The notes beneath the pieces were generated by a model. It did not search any database. It was given only the letters and a program-made list of their open reading frames with translations, and was not told where the DNA came from. Positions 45,644 to 53,931 of a stretch of 57,314 bases of DNA are shown here, piece after piece (within the stretch, counting starts at the first letter, position 1; each line of letters begins with the position of its first letter). The stretch spans positions 195,108-252,421 of the forward strand of contig JAKIWI010000004.1 in the NCBI GenBank assembly GCA_022750115.1, given 5' to 3'. A program made the position numbers and the translations under genes. Source of the stretch: Thermoplasmata archaeon. GTDB lineage: Archaea > Thermoplasmatota > Thermoplasmata > Lutacidiplasmatales > UBA184.

Positions 45644-47172
45644 CCGGCGTCGGCGACCCCGCGGGCGAACGGGCCCGCCGAGAGCGGGGAACCGGTGACG
45701 TCGCGCAGCCGATCGGTCCAGTCGAACCGGGCCCCCAGGGTGAGGAACGACTCGGTGAGCCACGGCCCGGCCCGCGGGTTTGGCCAGAACGGGCCGCCAA
45801 TCGCGCGCTCCATCGCCTCGACGACCTGGGCGCGGAACAGAGGAGCGAGCAGGTAGCTCTGCATGTAGATGGGATGGGTGACGAAGAACGGCGCCGCCCA
45901 GCTGAGATCGCGGTACGCGTCGTAACCGAACCTCCGGCGGGCGAGGGTGTGCGTGGAGGGGCGGGGGTCGCGCCCGGGCCGCTCGTACAGGCGAAGCTCG
46001 GTCTCCAGGGAGAGCGCGGTTTGCCCCGCCTCGATCAACGCCACCCACGTCCTCGCGCGGGCGAACCCGGCGACCAGTCCCGAATCGAGCCCGCGGACGG
46101 TCGCGAGCCAGTTCGCGTCCTGGGCGACCTGCTCGAACACCCCCGCGATCCCTTCGGCGAAGCCGGCATAGCCGGGGTCGGTCGTGCGGAGGAGATGCGT
46201 CGGCTGGTCGATCGACGCCGCGTGGACGGCGTGCCCAAACTCATGGAACAGGACCATGTAGTACTCCCAACCGCCCTTGGGGTGGACGAGGATCCGGACG
46301 TCCCGCGGGAGCTCGACCGAGATCGTGAGACCCCCGAACGGAAGGTCACAGCGGGCGATCTGGAACGTGCGGCGGCGCGCGGGGATCCCCCAGGCGCCGA
46401 GGGCGCTCCGGATGGCGGTGACCATTCGCCCGCCCGGAAACGGCCCGGTCGGCAGCCGGGCCCGCTGCTCGAGTGCGAAGCGCACGTCCCACGGGGCCCA
46501 GCCCTCGTCGGAGGAGCGCGTCTTCGCTTCCGCCCGGAGCCGCGCCGCCGCTTCGGGCAAACCAACGAGTGCCTCGGCCGACAGGGTTCGGAGGTGGTCC
46601 GGAGAAAGACCCTCGTAGGACAACCGCAAGGCGGCGAAATTGCGGTGTCCGAGGGCGCGCGCGTGATCGTTCCGGACCTCGATGAGCTCGCGCAGGGGAC
46701 CCTCCAACGAGCGCCGAAGAGGGTCATCGGCCCTCCAGGCCCGCTCCCGTTCGCCCCGGTCCGGGGCGCTCCGCAGAGCATCGTAGACCTCTGCCCGGCC
46801 GACCTTTCGGCCGTGCCAGGTGGGACGGAAGCGGACGATGCGACCTTGGAGGCGCGAACGGACGCGCACTACATCGGGCGACTGCTCGACTTCCGCGTCG
46901 AAGACCACTCGCTGGAGCAGTTCGACTCTCCGTTCGAGGAGGGGAGCTCCGAGGCGTCCGGAGAGGCGGCCGAGCAGACGCCGGCGCTCCGGGGCACGGA
47001 GGAACCGGGCCCGCTCGGTCTGCCATCGCACCGTCGCCCGCTCATCGGCCCGGCCGGTGTAGAGGTTCCACTCCGCGAGAGCGATTCGGCGGTCGAAGGT
47101 GCCCAGCCGGCGTTCGAGACGGTCGAGCTCCCGCACGGCGTCGCGTTGTGCGACGCCGGCGGTCCGAACCAT
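45640..47172 (-). CDS. M3-type (oligopeptidase-like) zinc metallopeptidase
   Basis: 510 residues. The zinc site is VLFHEFGHAVHAASIDQP (HExxH), followed by the expected downstream Glu region (GYAGFAEGIAGVFEQVAQDA). The helical N-terminus (LERRLGTFDRRIALAEWNLY, LIEVRNDHARALGHRNFAAL) and the C-terminal PIYMQSYLLAPLFRAQV fit the M3/M32-like alpha-helical fold. No signal peptide, so a cytoplasmic oligopeptidase is likely. ATG 47172 is 28 bases after CCAGTTATCC. Its stop overlaps that of gap in CTAG. Confidence 0.82.
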   Translation of the reverse strand: MVRTAGVAQRDAVRELDRLERRLGTFDRRIALAEWNLYTGRADERATVRWQTERARFLRAPERRRLLGRLSGRLGAPLLERRVELLQRVVFDAEVEQSPDVVRVRSRLQGRIVRFRPTWHGRKVGRAEVYDALRSAPDRGERERAWRADDPLRRSLEGPLRELIEVRNDHARALGHRNFAALRLSYEGLSPDHLRTLSAEALVGLPEAAARLRAEAKTRSSDEGWAPWDVRFALEQRARLPTGPFPGGRMVTAIRSALGAWGIPARRRTFQIARCDLPFGGLTISVELPRDVRILVHPKGGWEYYMVLFHEFGHAVHAASIDQPTHLLRTTDPGYAGFAEGIAGVFEQVAQDANWLATVRGLDSGLVAGFARARTWVALIEAGQTALSLETELRLYERPGRDPRPSTHTLARRRFGYDAYRDLSWAAPFFVTHPIYMQSYLLAPLFRAQVVEAMERAIGGPFWPNPRAGPWLTESFLTLGARFDWTDRLRDVTGSPLSAGPFARGVADAG

Positions 47173-47253
47173 CTTCCCGGGGACGGCACTTCGGGGATAA
47201 CTGGACTGTGGCGCGGGCCCGACTCGCACTCGAGCGCCCCACGATCGACCGGG

Positions 47254-47865
47254 TCAGTACCAATGCCAAGGGTCGGGGGTCAGGACTACAGGATGGCCAT
47301 TGATCGTCGCGGGAGATTGCTGGACAACGAACGTCAGAAAGTAGTTGCCGGAGTTTAGGGGGAGGGACAACGAATCCATGGAGACGTTGGCGTGGCCGGT
47401 CCAGACCGCCGAGCCCCAGTCGTACGCCTGACAGTCGGCTCCGTTCAAGGGGGGCGAGTGGGGGGAGTGAAATTGCGACTCGGACACGAGGTACGCCGTC
47501 GAGCTCGGGACGGACGTCCAATTCGTCGCCACTGTCCCCGGGGTGCTGGCGAAGAACTCGAACGCGTAGCACCCACGGAGGGAGATCTCGCCGAATCCAT
47601 TGGGCGAAATGATGATGGGCTGGTTGTGGGCCGCGTCGATTTCCGCGACGATGGCCAAGGAGGCCAGCACCACGACACCTACGACGACGATCGCGACGAC
47701 GCCCTTTTTGCGTCGAGACCAGGGCCGGACGGTCGGAATCCGCCAAGTTTCGGTCGTGGCCCCCCCTCCCGCCTGGGCGGTTGGGATAGAGCTCCTCGAG
47801 GTATTACCGTCGAGCCCAGAATCGGTGAACGTCCCCGAGGCGGGGTACCTTCGGTACCACCCAAT
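47254..47865 (-). CDS. Putative membrane-anchored protein without a standard start codon
   Basis: The clear part, from GTG 47673, is an external-looking domain (AFEFFASTPGTVATNWTSV, NSGNYFLTFVVQQSP). However, the frame is open and protein-like well upstream: a membrane helix (VVAIVVVGVVVLASLAIVA), a basic stop-transfer side (WSRRKK) and an N-terminal block WYRRYPASGTFTDSGLDGNT, back to an in-frame TAA at 47896-47898. There is no ATG, GTG or TTG in this extra part. ATT 47865 lies about 31 bases after a TATAATAT box and would give a leaderless product of 203 residues; a lost base is the alternative. Family unknown. Confidence 0.55.
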   Translation of the reverse strand: MGWYRRYPASGTFTDSGLDGNTSRSSIPTAQAGGGATTETWRIPTVRPWSRRKKGVVAIVVVGVVVLASLAIVAEIDAAHNQPIIISPNGFGEISLRGCYAFEFFASTPGTVATNWTSVPSSTAYLVSESQFHSPHSPPLNGADCQAYDWGSAVWTGHANVSMDSLSLPLNSGNYFLTFVVQQSPATINGHPVVLTPDPWHWY

Positions 47866-47891
47866 CGAGGCCGCGTCACCGCCGTGAATAA

Positions 47892-47900
47892 CATATTATA
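47892..47900. promoter_or_regulatory. Shared TATA box between rpoE1 and the divergent membrane-protein gene
   Basis: CATATTATA on plus, TATAATATG on minus. It is centred 28 bases before ATG 47925 of rpoE1 and about 31 bases before ATT 47865 on the other strand. The near-palindromic A/T core could be bound in either direction. Confidence 0.6.
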
Positions 47901-47924
47901 GAGGGCCCGGGTGCGCGGGCCGGC

Positions 47925-48581
47925 ATGTATTATCTCGACCATCGGCGGGACGTAGTCCGCATCCCCCCGGAGCGGCTCGGACCGAAGCTCGAGACGGTCC
48001 TCACCGAACTCGCCCAGCAGCAGTTCGAGGGGAAGCTGTTCGACGGGCAGAACCTCACCGTCATGATCCAGGGGGTCCGCCCCATCGGGGAGGGTCACAT
48101 CATTCACGGCGACGGCGGCGTCTACCAGGAGGTCGAGTACGACTCGCTCGTCTTCCGCCCCGAGATCCAGGAGGTCGTTGAGGGCTCCGTCGTCGAGATC
48201 CGCAAGTTCGGCGCGTTCGTTCGCTTCGGCCCGCTCGACGGTCTGCTCCACGTGAGCCAGATCATGGACGACCGCGTGAACATCGACGAGCACAACCAGC
48301 GGCTCGTCGGCGTCGAGACGAAGCGCGACCTGAAGGTCGGCTACAAGGTCCGCGCCCGCGTCGTTTCGCTCTCCCTCTCGGAGATCTCCCCGCGCGACAG
48401 CCGCATCGGGCTCACGATGCGCCAGCCCGGTCTCGGCCGCCTCGAGTGGGTCGTCGACGCCCACAAGAAGGCCGAGGACAAGTCGGGCGCGAAGCGCCCG
48501 GCGGTGAAGCGCGAGGGTGGCAAGGCGCTGCCGAAGCCGCCCGCGCCCAAGCCCGCCGCCCCGGGGGCGAAGGCCGCATGA
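47925..48581 (+). CDS. rpoE1: DNA-directed RNA polymerase subunit E' (Rpb7-like)
   Basis: 218 residues. The N-terminal tip domain (MYYLDHRRDVVRIPPERLG, LTELAQQQFEGKLFDGQNLT) is followed by an S1 RNA-binding domain (VVEGSVVEIRKFGAFVRFGP, DGLLHVSQIMDD). With RpoF (Rpb4-like) it forms the stalk that binds emerging RNA. A Lys/Ala/Pro-rich tail of about 38 residues extends beyond the usual end. ATG 47925 is leaderless from the shared TATA box. First of a five-gene cluster with spt4, dephospho-CoA kinase, rps24e and rps27ae. Confidence 0.95.
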   Translation: MYYLDHRRDVVRIPPERLGPKLETVLTELAQQQFEGKLFDGQNLTVMIQGVRPIGEGHIIHGDGGVYQEVEYDSLVFRPEIQEVVEGSVVEIRKFGAFVRFGPLDGLLHVSQIMDDRVNIDEHNQRLVGVETKRDLKVGYKVRARVVSLSLSEISPRDSRIGLTMRQPGLGRLEWVVDAHKKAEDKSGAKRPAVKREGGKALPKPPAPKPAAPGAKAA

Positions 48582-48766
48582 TCAGCAGCATGAAGGCCTG
48601 CAAGAACTGCAAATCCATCGTCGACGGCAACAAGTGCCCGCGCTGCGGGGGCGAGACCTCGCGCGAGTGGCAGGGCTACCTCATCGTCATCGACCCCGAG
48701 AAGTCGGAGATCGCCCGGAAGATGGGGATCCACGCGGCGGGGCGGTATGCGCTCCGCGTCAAGTGA
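48578..48766 (+). CDS. spt4: Transcription elongation factor Spt4 (RpoE'')
   Basis: 62 residues with one zinc ribbon (CKNCKSIVDGNKCPRCGG) and the Spt4 core REWQGYLIVIDPEKSEIARK followed by AAGRYALRVK. Spt4 binds Spt5 and aids processive elongation. ATG 48578 overlaps the rpoE1 stop as ATGA; ATG 48590 (MKACKNCKS) is an alternative four codons later. The next gene starts 20 bases before its stop, so these genes are translated together. Confidence 0.93.
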   Translation: MISSMKACKNCKSIVDGNKCPRCGGETSREWQGYLIVIDPEKSEIARKMGIHAAGRYALRVK

Positions 48767-49298
48767 CGACCAGGCCTGGGTCGTCCCCGAGTCCCTTCGT
48801 GGCCCGCTCTCGGAGCGGTACGGTCCGGTCCTCGCTGGCCCGGCAGCCGAGCACCGCGTTCACGAGCTTCGGAACTTCGCCGCGTGCGGCGACCGAGTCA
48901 CCGAGCTTGCGATTCGTGTCGGCAACCTGCCGATCCTCGGCATCGTGGATTTCAAGACGCAACGCCATGAGCCGATCGATCCCGCGGCGTTCGAGCCCCT
49001 CGCGGCACGGGCCCGGCGGCGCGTCGCGAACCCGGCCGGGATGCTGACGGGGCGTCTCCGCCGGGCGGTCCGGGAGATGCTCGGAACCGGCGGCGGGCTC
49101 CTCGAAGTCGTCGGCGAAGAGGACCTCGGGTCGCTCGCGCTCGTCGAATCGCTCCCTCTCGGAGCGACCGTTATATACGGCATCCCGGGTGCGGGGGTCT
49201 CGTTCGTCTCCGTCGACGCGGCAGCGAAGGATCACGTAAAGTCGCTCATCGCCCGGATGGAGCTCAGGAGGGTAGACCTTGGACCTGAAGATCGTTGA
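48747..49298 (+). CDS. GTP-dependent dephospho-CoA kinase (DUF359 family)
   Basis: The last step of archaeal coenzyme A synthesis. 183 residues. The family pattern includes ACGDRVTELAIRVGNLPILG, the VDFKTQRHEP segment (usually with Asp/Lys catalytic residues), RRVANPAGMLTGRLRRAVRE, LLEVVGEEDLGSLALVESLP and ATVIYGIPGAGVSFVSV. Always or often beside spt4 and rps24e in archaea, which supports the call. ATG 48747 overlaps spt4 by 20 bases and its stop overlaps rps24e by 20. Confidence 0.92.
   Translation: MRSASSDDQAWVVPESLRGPLSERYGPVLAGPAAEHRVHELRNFAACGDRVTELAIRVGNLPILGIVDFKTQRHEPIDPAAFEPLAARARRRVANPAGMLTGRLRRAVREMLGTGGGLLEVVGEEDLGSLALVESLPLGATVIYGIPGAGVSFVSVDAAAKDHVKSLIARMELRRVDLGPEDR
49265..49272 (+). 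promoter_or_regulatory. Shine-Dalgarno motif deciding the rps24e TTG start
   Basis: CAGGAGGG lies 7-8 bases before TTG 49279, strong enough to explain use of a TTG start inside the tail of the preceding gene. Confidence 0.65.
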
Positions 49299-49821
49299 GG
49301 AGCGGAAGAACCCGCTCCTGAAGCGGACCGAATACCGGTTCGAGATGAGCCATCCGACCGCATCGACGCCGAAGCGCGACGAGGTGCGCCAAGTGCTCGC
49401 GACGCAGCTCAAGGTCCCGAAGGAGCGCATCATCGTCGAGCGCATGCATGCGAAGTTCGGGACACCGATGAGCGTCGGCGAGGCCTCGGCCTACACCACC
49501 AAGGACGCCGCGCTCGCGACCGAGCGCGAACACATCTTGATCCGCAACGGCCTCAAGGAGAAGGCGAAACCCGCCACGCCGGGCGCCGCCTCCGAGGCTC
49601 CCGCCGCCCCTACCCCCACCGAAGCTCCGGCGGCCGAAAAGGCGCCGGCGGAGAAGCCGGCCAAGGCCGAGAAGGCGGAGAAGGCCGAAGCACCCGCCGC
49701 GGCCGCGAAGCCCGAGAAGCACGCGAAGGGGGAGAAGGCCGAGAAGGCCGAGAAGACCGACGCCCCCGCGAAGGCCGACAAGCCGGCGAAGGCCGACAAG
49801 TCCCCCGCGAAGGGAGACTAG
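49279..49821 (+). CDS. rps24e: Ribosomal protein S24e with long Lys/Ala/Glu/Pro tail
   Basis: A small-subunit ribosomal protein. Residues 1-100 carry the S24e domain: LKIVEERKNPLLKRTEYRFE, STPKRDEVRQVLATQLKVPK, IIVERMHAKFGTPMSVGEAS and AYTTKDAAL. The remaining 80 or so are a low-complexity tail with repeated AEKAEK, AEKP and KADKP units. S24e in most archaea ends soon after the core, so the tail is an extension. TTG 49279 is supported by CAGGAGGG upstream. Confidence 0.94.
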   Translation: MDLKIVEERKNPLLKRTEYRFEMSHPTASTPKRDEVRQVLATQLKVPKERIIVERMHAKFGTPMSVGEASAYTTKDAALATEREHILIRNGLKEKAKPATPGAASEAPAAPTPTEAPAAEKAPAEKPAKAEKAEKAEAPAAAAKPEKHAKGEKAEKAEKTDAPAKADKPAKADKSPAKGD

Positions 49822-49824
49822 ACC

Positions 49825-50040
49825 GTGGCGAAGGCGCGCGTCGGGTTGTACTCCACGAAAGGGGAGGCGCTCGTTCGGACGCACAAGTCGTGCCCGAAGT
49901 GCGGCCCCGGAGTGTTCCTCGCGGAGCACGCTGACCGCCGGTCGTGCGGCAAATGCGGTTTCTCCGAGCCCAAGACCGGTTCGAAGCCCGTCGCCACGCC
50001 AACTCCCGTCCTGAAGGGCCGCGTCGCGAAGACCGCCTAG
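49825..50040 (+). CDS. rps27ae: Ribosomal protein S27ae
   Basis: 71 residues. A zinc ribbon with [20 protein letters not shown] and KCGF matches archaeal S27ae, the homologue of the ribosomal part of eukaryotic ubiquitin-S27a fusions. The basic C-terminal tail ([10 protein letters not shown]) is longer than in many archaea. GTG 49825 is 3 bases after the rps24e stop, with GGGAG upstream. Last gene of the transcription/translation cluster; the next gene has its own promoter. Confidence 0.94.
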   Translation: MAKARVGLYSTKGEALVRTHKSCPKCGPGVFLAEHADRRSCGKCGFSEPKTGSKPVATPTPVLKGRVAKTA

Positions 50041-50131
50041 GGCGGGGCGTCGCAGGGCGACTCCTCGCCCCCTGGAAAGCGGCGGGATTGGCCCCGTGAC
50101 GCGACAGAGGTCCCCTCGGTTCCGAGCTTGC

Positions 50132-50140
50132 GTTTAATAG
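50132..50140 (+). promoter_or_regulatory. TATA box of the third STAND/TPR gene
   Basis: GTTTAATAG centred 28 bases before GTG 50164. It fixes the start at GTG 50164 and not at the in-frame codon 50128, which would lie upstream of the message. Confidence 0.65.
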
Positions 50141-50163
50141 TCGAGTTCACGCGTATTGCCGAC

Positions 50164-52545
50164 GTGTGGTCCCCCGCGGGCACGGTCGCGCCGCGGATCG
50201 GGCGGCCGGAGGCGTGGGCCGAACTTTTGGCCCGGCGCGACCGGGCCGCGACGGGGTCGGGCGGCCTGACCCTCCTCGAGGGGACGAGCGGCGTCGGAAA
50301 GTCCACGATCCTCGCGCACCTCGCGGCGGAGTCCCCCGCGCCCCGGTACCGCGTCGCCGCGGCGCGCGCATTCTGGGCGGACTATCTTCCCCCGTTCCAG
50401 TTGATCGAGGACGCGCTCCGCTCCCTCTCCGCCGGACCGTCGGAGACGTCCGCCCCATTCGCGAGCGCCAACGAGACCGCGCCTCTCGCCTTCCAACCGG
50501 CCGTCGAGCGGACCCGGGTCCGGTTCTCCGAGATGGACCCGCTGGCGTCGATGGACGAGGACGCACCGTCGGAGCTCGCCTCGGACCGGTTGCGGCTGTT
50601 CGGGTCGTGGGCCGAACCGATCCTCGCCGCCTCGCGAAAGGCGGTCGTCCTCGTGCTACTCGACGATGTCAATCGGGCCGACCAGGGGTCCCGCGCGTTC
50701 CTGCGCTACCTGCTGACTCGCATCGCCGACCGACCGATCTGGATTGTCGCGGCGTGCGACCCCCCGGGCGCCGCAGCGCCCGCGACGCCGGACCCAATGG
50801 CCCACCTCCGGCGAGCGGAGCACGTGGACCGCGTCGCGCTCCGGCCGCTGACCGAGGTCGAATCCGAGGAGTTCGTCCGGTGGGCGCTGCCGGGGAGTCC
50901 CCCGGTGGGGGCGGAGGTGCATCGGCTCCATGCGCGCTCCGGCGGGGTCCCCTCCCGGATCGTCCGTCTCCTCTCGCCTTCGGCGTCCCCGGCGACCCTC
51001 GAGGGGCCGTCGTCCCCGTCGACCGCTTCGGAAGGCGGAACACCGGGGGAACCGGAACCCGACGAGCTCCGGGTGCTCCACCTCGCCCTCCTGGCGGGTC
51101 CGGAGATCGAGGGACGGACGATCGCCGCCGCGGCGGGCCTCCCGGAGGGATCCACCTCGGAGCACCTCGCGCACCTCGCCTCCCAAGGCCTCCTCCACGC
51201 GACCGGACCCGGGCGGTTCGCCTTCGACCGGGAAGAGACGCGCGACAGCCTCGTGGCGCGGCTTCCGGCGGAGGCGGTTCAGCGCTACCACCGGCAAATC
51301 GCCGAGGCGCTGCTGAAGGACGGCTCGGGCGACGTTCCCTCCGTCTATCGGCTCGCCCGCCACACCTACCTCGGCGGCATGGACCGGCAAGCGGTCGAAT
51401 GGAACCAGCAGGCGGCGGCGTTCGCCGCCCGGTCGTTCCAGCCCGAGGTCGCCCTCTTGTACCTGCGCCTCGCCCTCGAGGCGCTCGGACGCTTGCCCTC
51501 GTCCGATCCGCGGACGGAGCTCCAGCTCCGTCTCGAGGTCGCCGTCCAACAGGCGCATGCCGGACCGGCCGAAGCGGCGGAGCAGCTCCTCGAGGAGATC
51601 CGCGACTCCGAACGGCTCTGGGGCGCCGCCGACCCCGTCGACCGCGCCCTGCTCGGGGTCTACCGGGCCCGGGTGTTGGCCGACCAGGGACGGTGGGACG
51701 AGGCGGAGCAGTCGCTGCAGGAGATGCCGGCCAACTTGCGCGGGCTCGACCGGGGGGACATTCCGCGCCTCGCGTACCGGCTGCAGGGGGAGATCCACTA
51801 CTACCGCGGGAACTACACCGAGGCCCTCGAGTCCCACGATGCGGCGCTCGCCGTGGCGCTGGAGGAAGGGGAACCTCGGGAGATCGCGGCCCAGCAGATC
51901 CGGCGAGCGACCGTCATCTCGATGATCCCGGGGCGCGAACCGGAGGCGCTCAGCGAGTATCGCGATGCGATCGACCGGCTCCTCGACCTCGGGGACTCGG
52001 CGGAGGCCGCGCTCGGGAGCTTGTGCCTCGGCGTCGAGCTGAGCGCGCTCGGACGGAGCGACGAGGCGCGGGCCGCCCTCGCCCAATGCGTCCAGTTCTC
52101 CGAGACCGCGAACGACCTCCGCCGCGCGGGGTGGGCGCACCTGAACCTGGCCGACCTCGAGTTCAGCCTCGGCCGCACCGTGGAAGCCGCGACGGAGGTT
52201 CGGCTGGCCAAGGTCCTGTTCGAGCGCGTCGAGGACGCTCTCGGGGCCGCGCGGGCGGCGCTGACCGAGGGCCGCGTCGCGCTCGCCCGGGGGAAGCTGG
52301 ACGAAGCGGAACGCGCCTTCACCGTCGCGGGAGAGATCTATGCCGGACGCCACCTCCTCCCCGACCAGATGGAGGTCGAGCTCCGAACCGCCGAGCTCGA
52401 GCTCGCGCGCCACGCGGTCGATCCGGCCCGCGAGCGGTTGGTGCGGCTCGTCCGGGACGGGCTCGCTCGCCTACGCCCGGACCTGATCGAGGAGGGGCGA
52501 CTCCTCGGCCAACGACTCGGACCGCCGGTCGTGGAGTTCGACTAG
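50164..52545 (+). CDS. STAND-type ATPase with winged helix and TPR array (third paralogue)
   Basis: About 793 residues with the same plan as the 29962-32400 protein: P-loop Walker A LLEGTSGVGKSTILAHL near residue 38, Walker B VVLVLLDDVNRAD near 165, a winged helix (ELRVLHLALLAGPEIEGRTI), the shared SYLG/TYLGG...N-Q-Q-A-A helix (HTYLGGMDRQAVEWNQQAAA) and TPR repeats to the end. No DNA-binding output domain is evident. A GTG start with leaderless spacing from GTTTAATAG. Its TAG stop overlaps that of the convergent MFS gene in CTAG. Confidence 0.82.
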   Translation: MWSPAGTVAPRIGRPEAWAELLARRDRAATGSGGLTLLEGTSGVGKSTILAHLAAESPAPRYRVAAARAFWADYLPPFQLIEDALRSLSAGPSETSAPFASANETAPLAFQPAVERTRVRFSEMDPLASMDEDAPSELASDRLRLFGSWAEPILAASRKAVVLVLLDDVNRADQGSRAFLRYLLTRIADRPIWIVAACDPPGAAAPATPDPMAHLRRAEHVDRVALRPLTEVESEEFVRWALPGSPPVGAEVHRLHARSGGVPSRIVRLLSPSASPATLEGPSSPSTASEGGTPGEPEPDELRVLHLALLAGPEIEGRTIAAAAGLPEGSTSEHLAHLASQGLLHATGPGRFAFDREETRDSLVARLPAEAVQRYHRQIAEALLKDGSGDVPSVYRLARHTYLGGMDRQAVEWNQQAAAFAARSFQPEVALLYLRLALEALGRLPSSDPRTELQLRLEVAVQQAHAGPAEAAEQLLEEIRDSERLWGAADPVDRALLGVYRARVLADQGRWDEAEQSLQEMPANLRGLDRGDIPRLAYRLQGEIHYYRGNYTEALESHDAALAVALEEGEPREIAAQQIRRATVISMIPGREPEALSEYRDAIDRLLDLGDSAEAALGSLCLGVELSALGRSDEARAALAQCVQFSETANDLRRAGWAHLNLADLEFSLGRTVEAATEVRLAKVLFERVEDALGAARAALTEGRVALARGKLDEAERAFTVAGEIYAGRHLLPDQMEVELRTAELELARHAVDPARERLVRLVRDGLARLRPDLIEEGRLLGQRLGPPVVEFD

Positions 52546-53858
52546 CGGGCGGAGCCTCGGTGTTCCGGCGCGGGGAGTCCGCCGTTCCCCCCCGAGGACG
52601 GACCCGAGCCGATCGACCGGAGCGACGGCGAAGCGACCGTCACGAGCCCCACGACCGCGAGCCCGAGGGCCGCGAGTGCGAATCCCGACCGCGCCCCGTA
52701 TGCCGCGATGAGGAGGCCCCCCGTCACGACCCCGACCGGCGCGACGACCCAGACGACGGTCTCCTGGAGCCCCAGGTAGCGGCCGAGCAACTCCGACGGG
52801 ACCACCCGTTGGACCAGCGTGATCGAGCCGGTCAGGACGATTCCCATCAGGATGCCCATCAGGGCGAAGGCGACCAGGGCGAACGGGAGGTTGGGGGCGA
52901 CGACGAGGAGCCCGAGGAGCCCCCCGCTCCCCACGAGCGACAGCCCGAGGACCAGGCCGAAGTGCTCGAGAAGGCGGAATCGCCCGGTGAGCAACGAGCC
53001 GACGAGGAATCCGGCGCTGTAGCCCCCGGCCAGGTAGCCGAAGAAGCTCGCGGGGAGCCCCAACGCCTGGACGGTGAACACGACGAGGTACGGGGAGAAC
53101 ATCGTCACAAAGAATCCGGCGGCGACCGCCACGGCGGTGAACCGCAGCAGCCACGCGTGACCTCGGAGGAAGCGGAGTCCATCGACGAAGTCGTCCCGGA
53201 AGCTCCGCGCCGCGGGAGGCGGCGCGGGGCGGGCGGCGGGCCGGCCCGCGATCAACGCGACCAGAATGGCCCCGACGGCGAAGACGAGGAAGTCCAGCGC
53301 AAAGCTCTCCGAGGTGCCGAGGGTGGCCAACAGTCCGGCGGCCACCGCGGCCCCCGCCGCCCAGGAGACCGACGAGAACGCCTGGGTCACGGCGTTGGCC
53401 CCCTCGATCCCGCCCGACGGGACCATCCCCGGTAGGAACACCGTGGTCACCAGCCCGAAGATCACGGTCGCCGTCTCAAACGCGAGGGCGAGCGCCAGGA
53501 CGATCCCGAGTTGAAATCCGAGGAGACGGAGCGTGAGGGGGACGAGGCCGAGGATGACGGCCTGAGCGACGGCGGTGACGACCAAGAGTCGCCGGCGGTT
53601 GTAGCGGTCGGCGAGGGCGCCGCCGAAGTAGCCGGCGGCGATCGGCGGGACCGTCTGCGCGAGGCCGACAGCGGCCACGGCGAGGGTCGAACCGGTCGCG
53701 GAGAAGACGAGCCAGACGAGCAGCACGTCGGCGAGGCCGAGCCCCGCCCAGCTCGCCGTGTTCCCGCCGAGAAAGTATCCGAGGTCCCGGGTCCAGGTCG
53801 GTCGGCCCGGCTGCAGAGCGGTCGGCGGGAGCGGCTCCCCCGGGACCATGGGCCTCAT
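52542..53858 (-). CDS. Major facilitator superfamily exporter
   Basis: 438 residues with about twelve membrane helices. The MFS loop 2-3 motif is GGALADRYNRRRLLVVTAVA. The overall wording (AVGLAQTVPPIAAGYFGGAL, LGRYLGLQETVVWVVAPVG) is that of the EntS/MFS_3 drug and siderophore exporters. ATG 53858 has a G-rich ribosome-site-like patch in front; ATG 53849 is possible. It follows the ThiF-fold gene by 73 bases on the same strand, so a product made by that enzyme is a candidate substrate. Confidence 0.88.
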   Translation of the reverse strand: MRPMVPGEPLPPTALQPGRPTWTRDLGYFLGGNTASWAGLGLADVLLVWLVFSATGSTLAVAAVGLAQTVPPIAAGYFGGALADRYNRRRLLVVTAVAQAVILGLVPLTLRLLGFQLGIVLALALAFETATVIFGLVTTVFLPGMVPSGGIEGANAVTQAFSSVSWAAGAAVAAGLLATLGTSESFALDFLVFAVGAILVALIAGRPAARPAPPPAARSFRDDFVDGLRFLRGHAWLLRFTAVAVAAGFFVTMFSPYLVVFTVQALGLPASFFGYLAGGYSAGFLVGSLLTGRFRLLEHFGLVLGLSLVGSGGLLGLLVVAPNLPFALVAFALMGILMGIVLTGSITLVQRVVPSELLGRYLGLQETVVWVVAPVGVVTGGLLIAAYGARSGFALAALGLAVVGLVTVASPSLRSIGSGPSSGGNGGLPAPEHRGSAR

Positions 53859-53931
53859 CAGGACGCCCCCCCGTCATGGACCCACCGTTGCACGCGGAGC
53901 GACCCCTCGGGTCGCCCATCGAGCGCGGTCG

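Noticed and set aside
47844-47858. GGTACCTTCGGTACC-like inverted repeat as a regulatory hairpin or terminator
   Set aside because: It lies within the apparent coding frame of the minus-strand membrane protein and is short; codon usage explains it.
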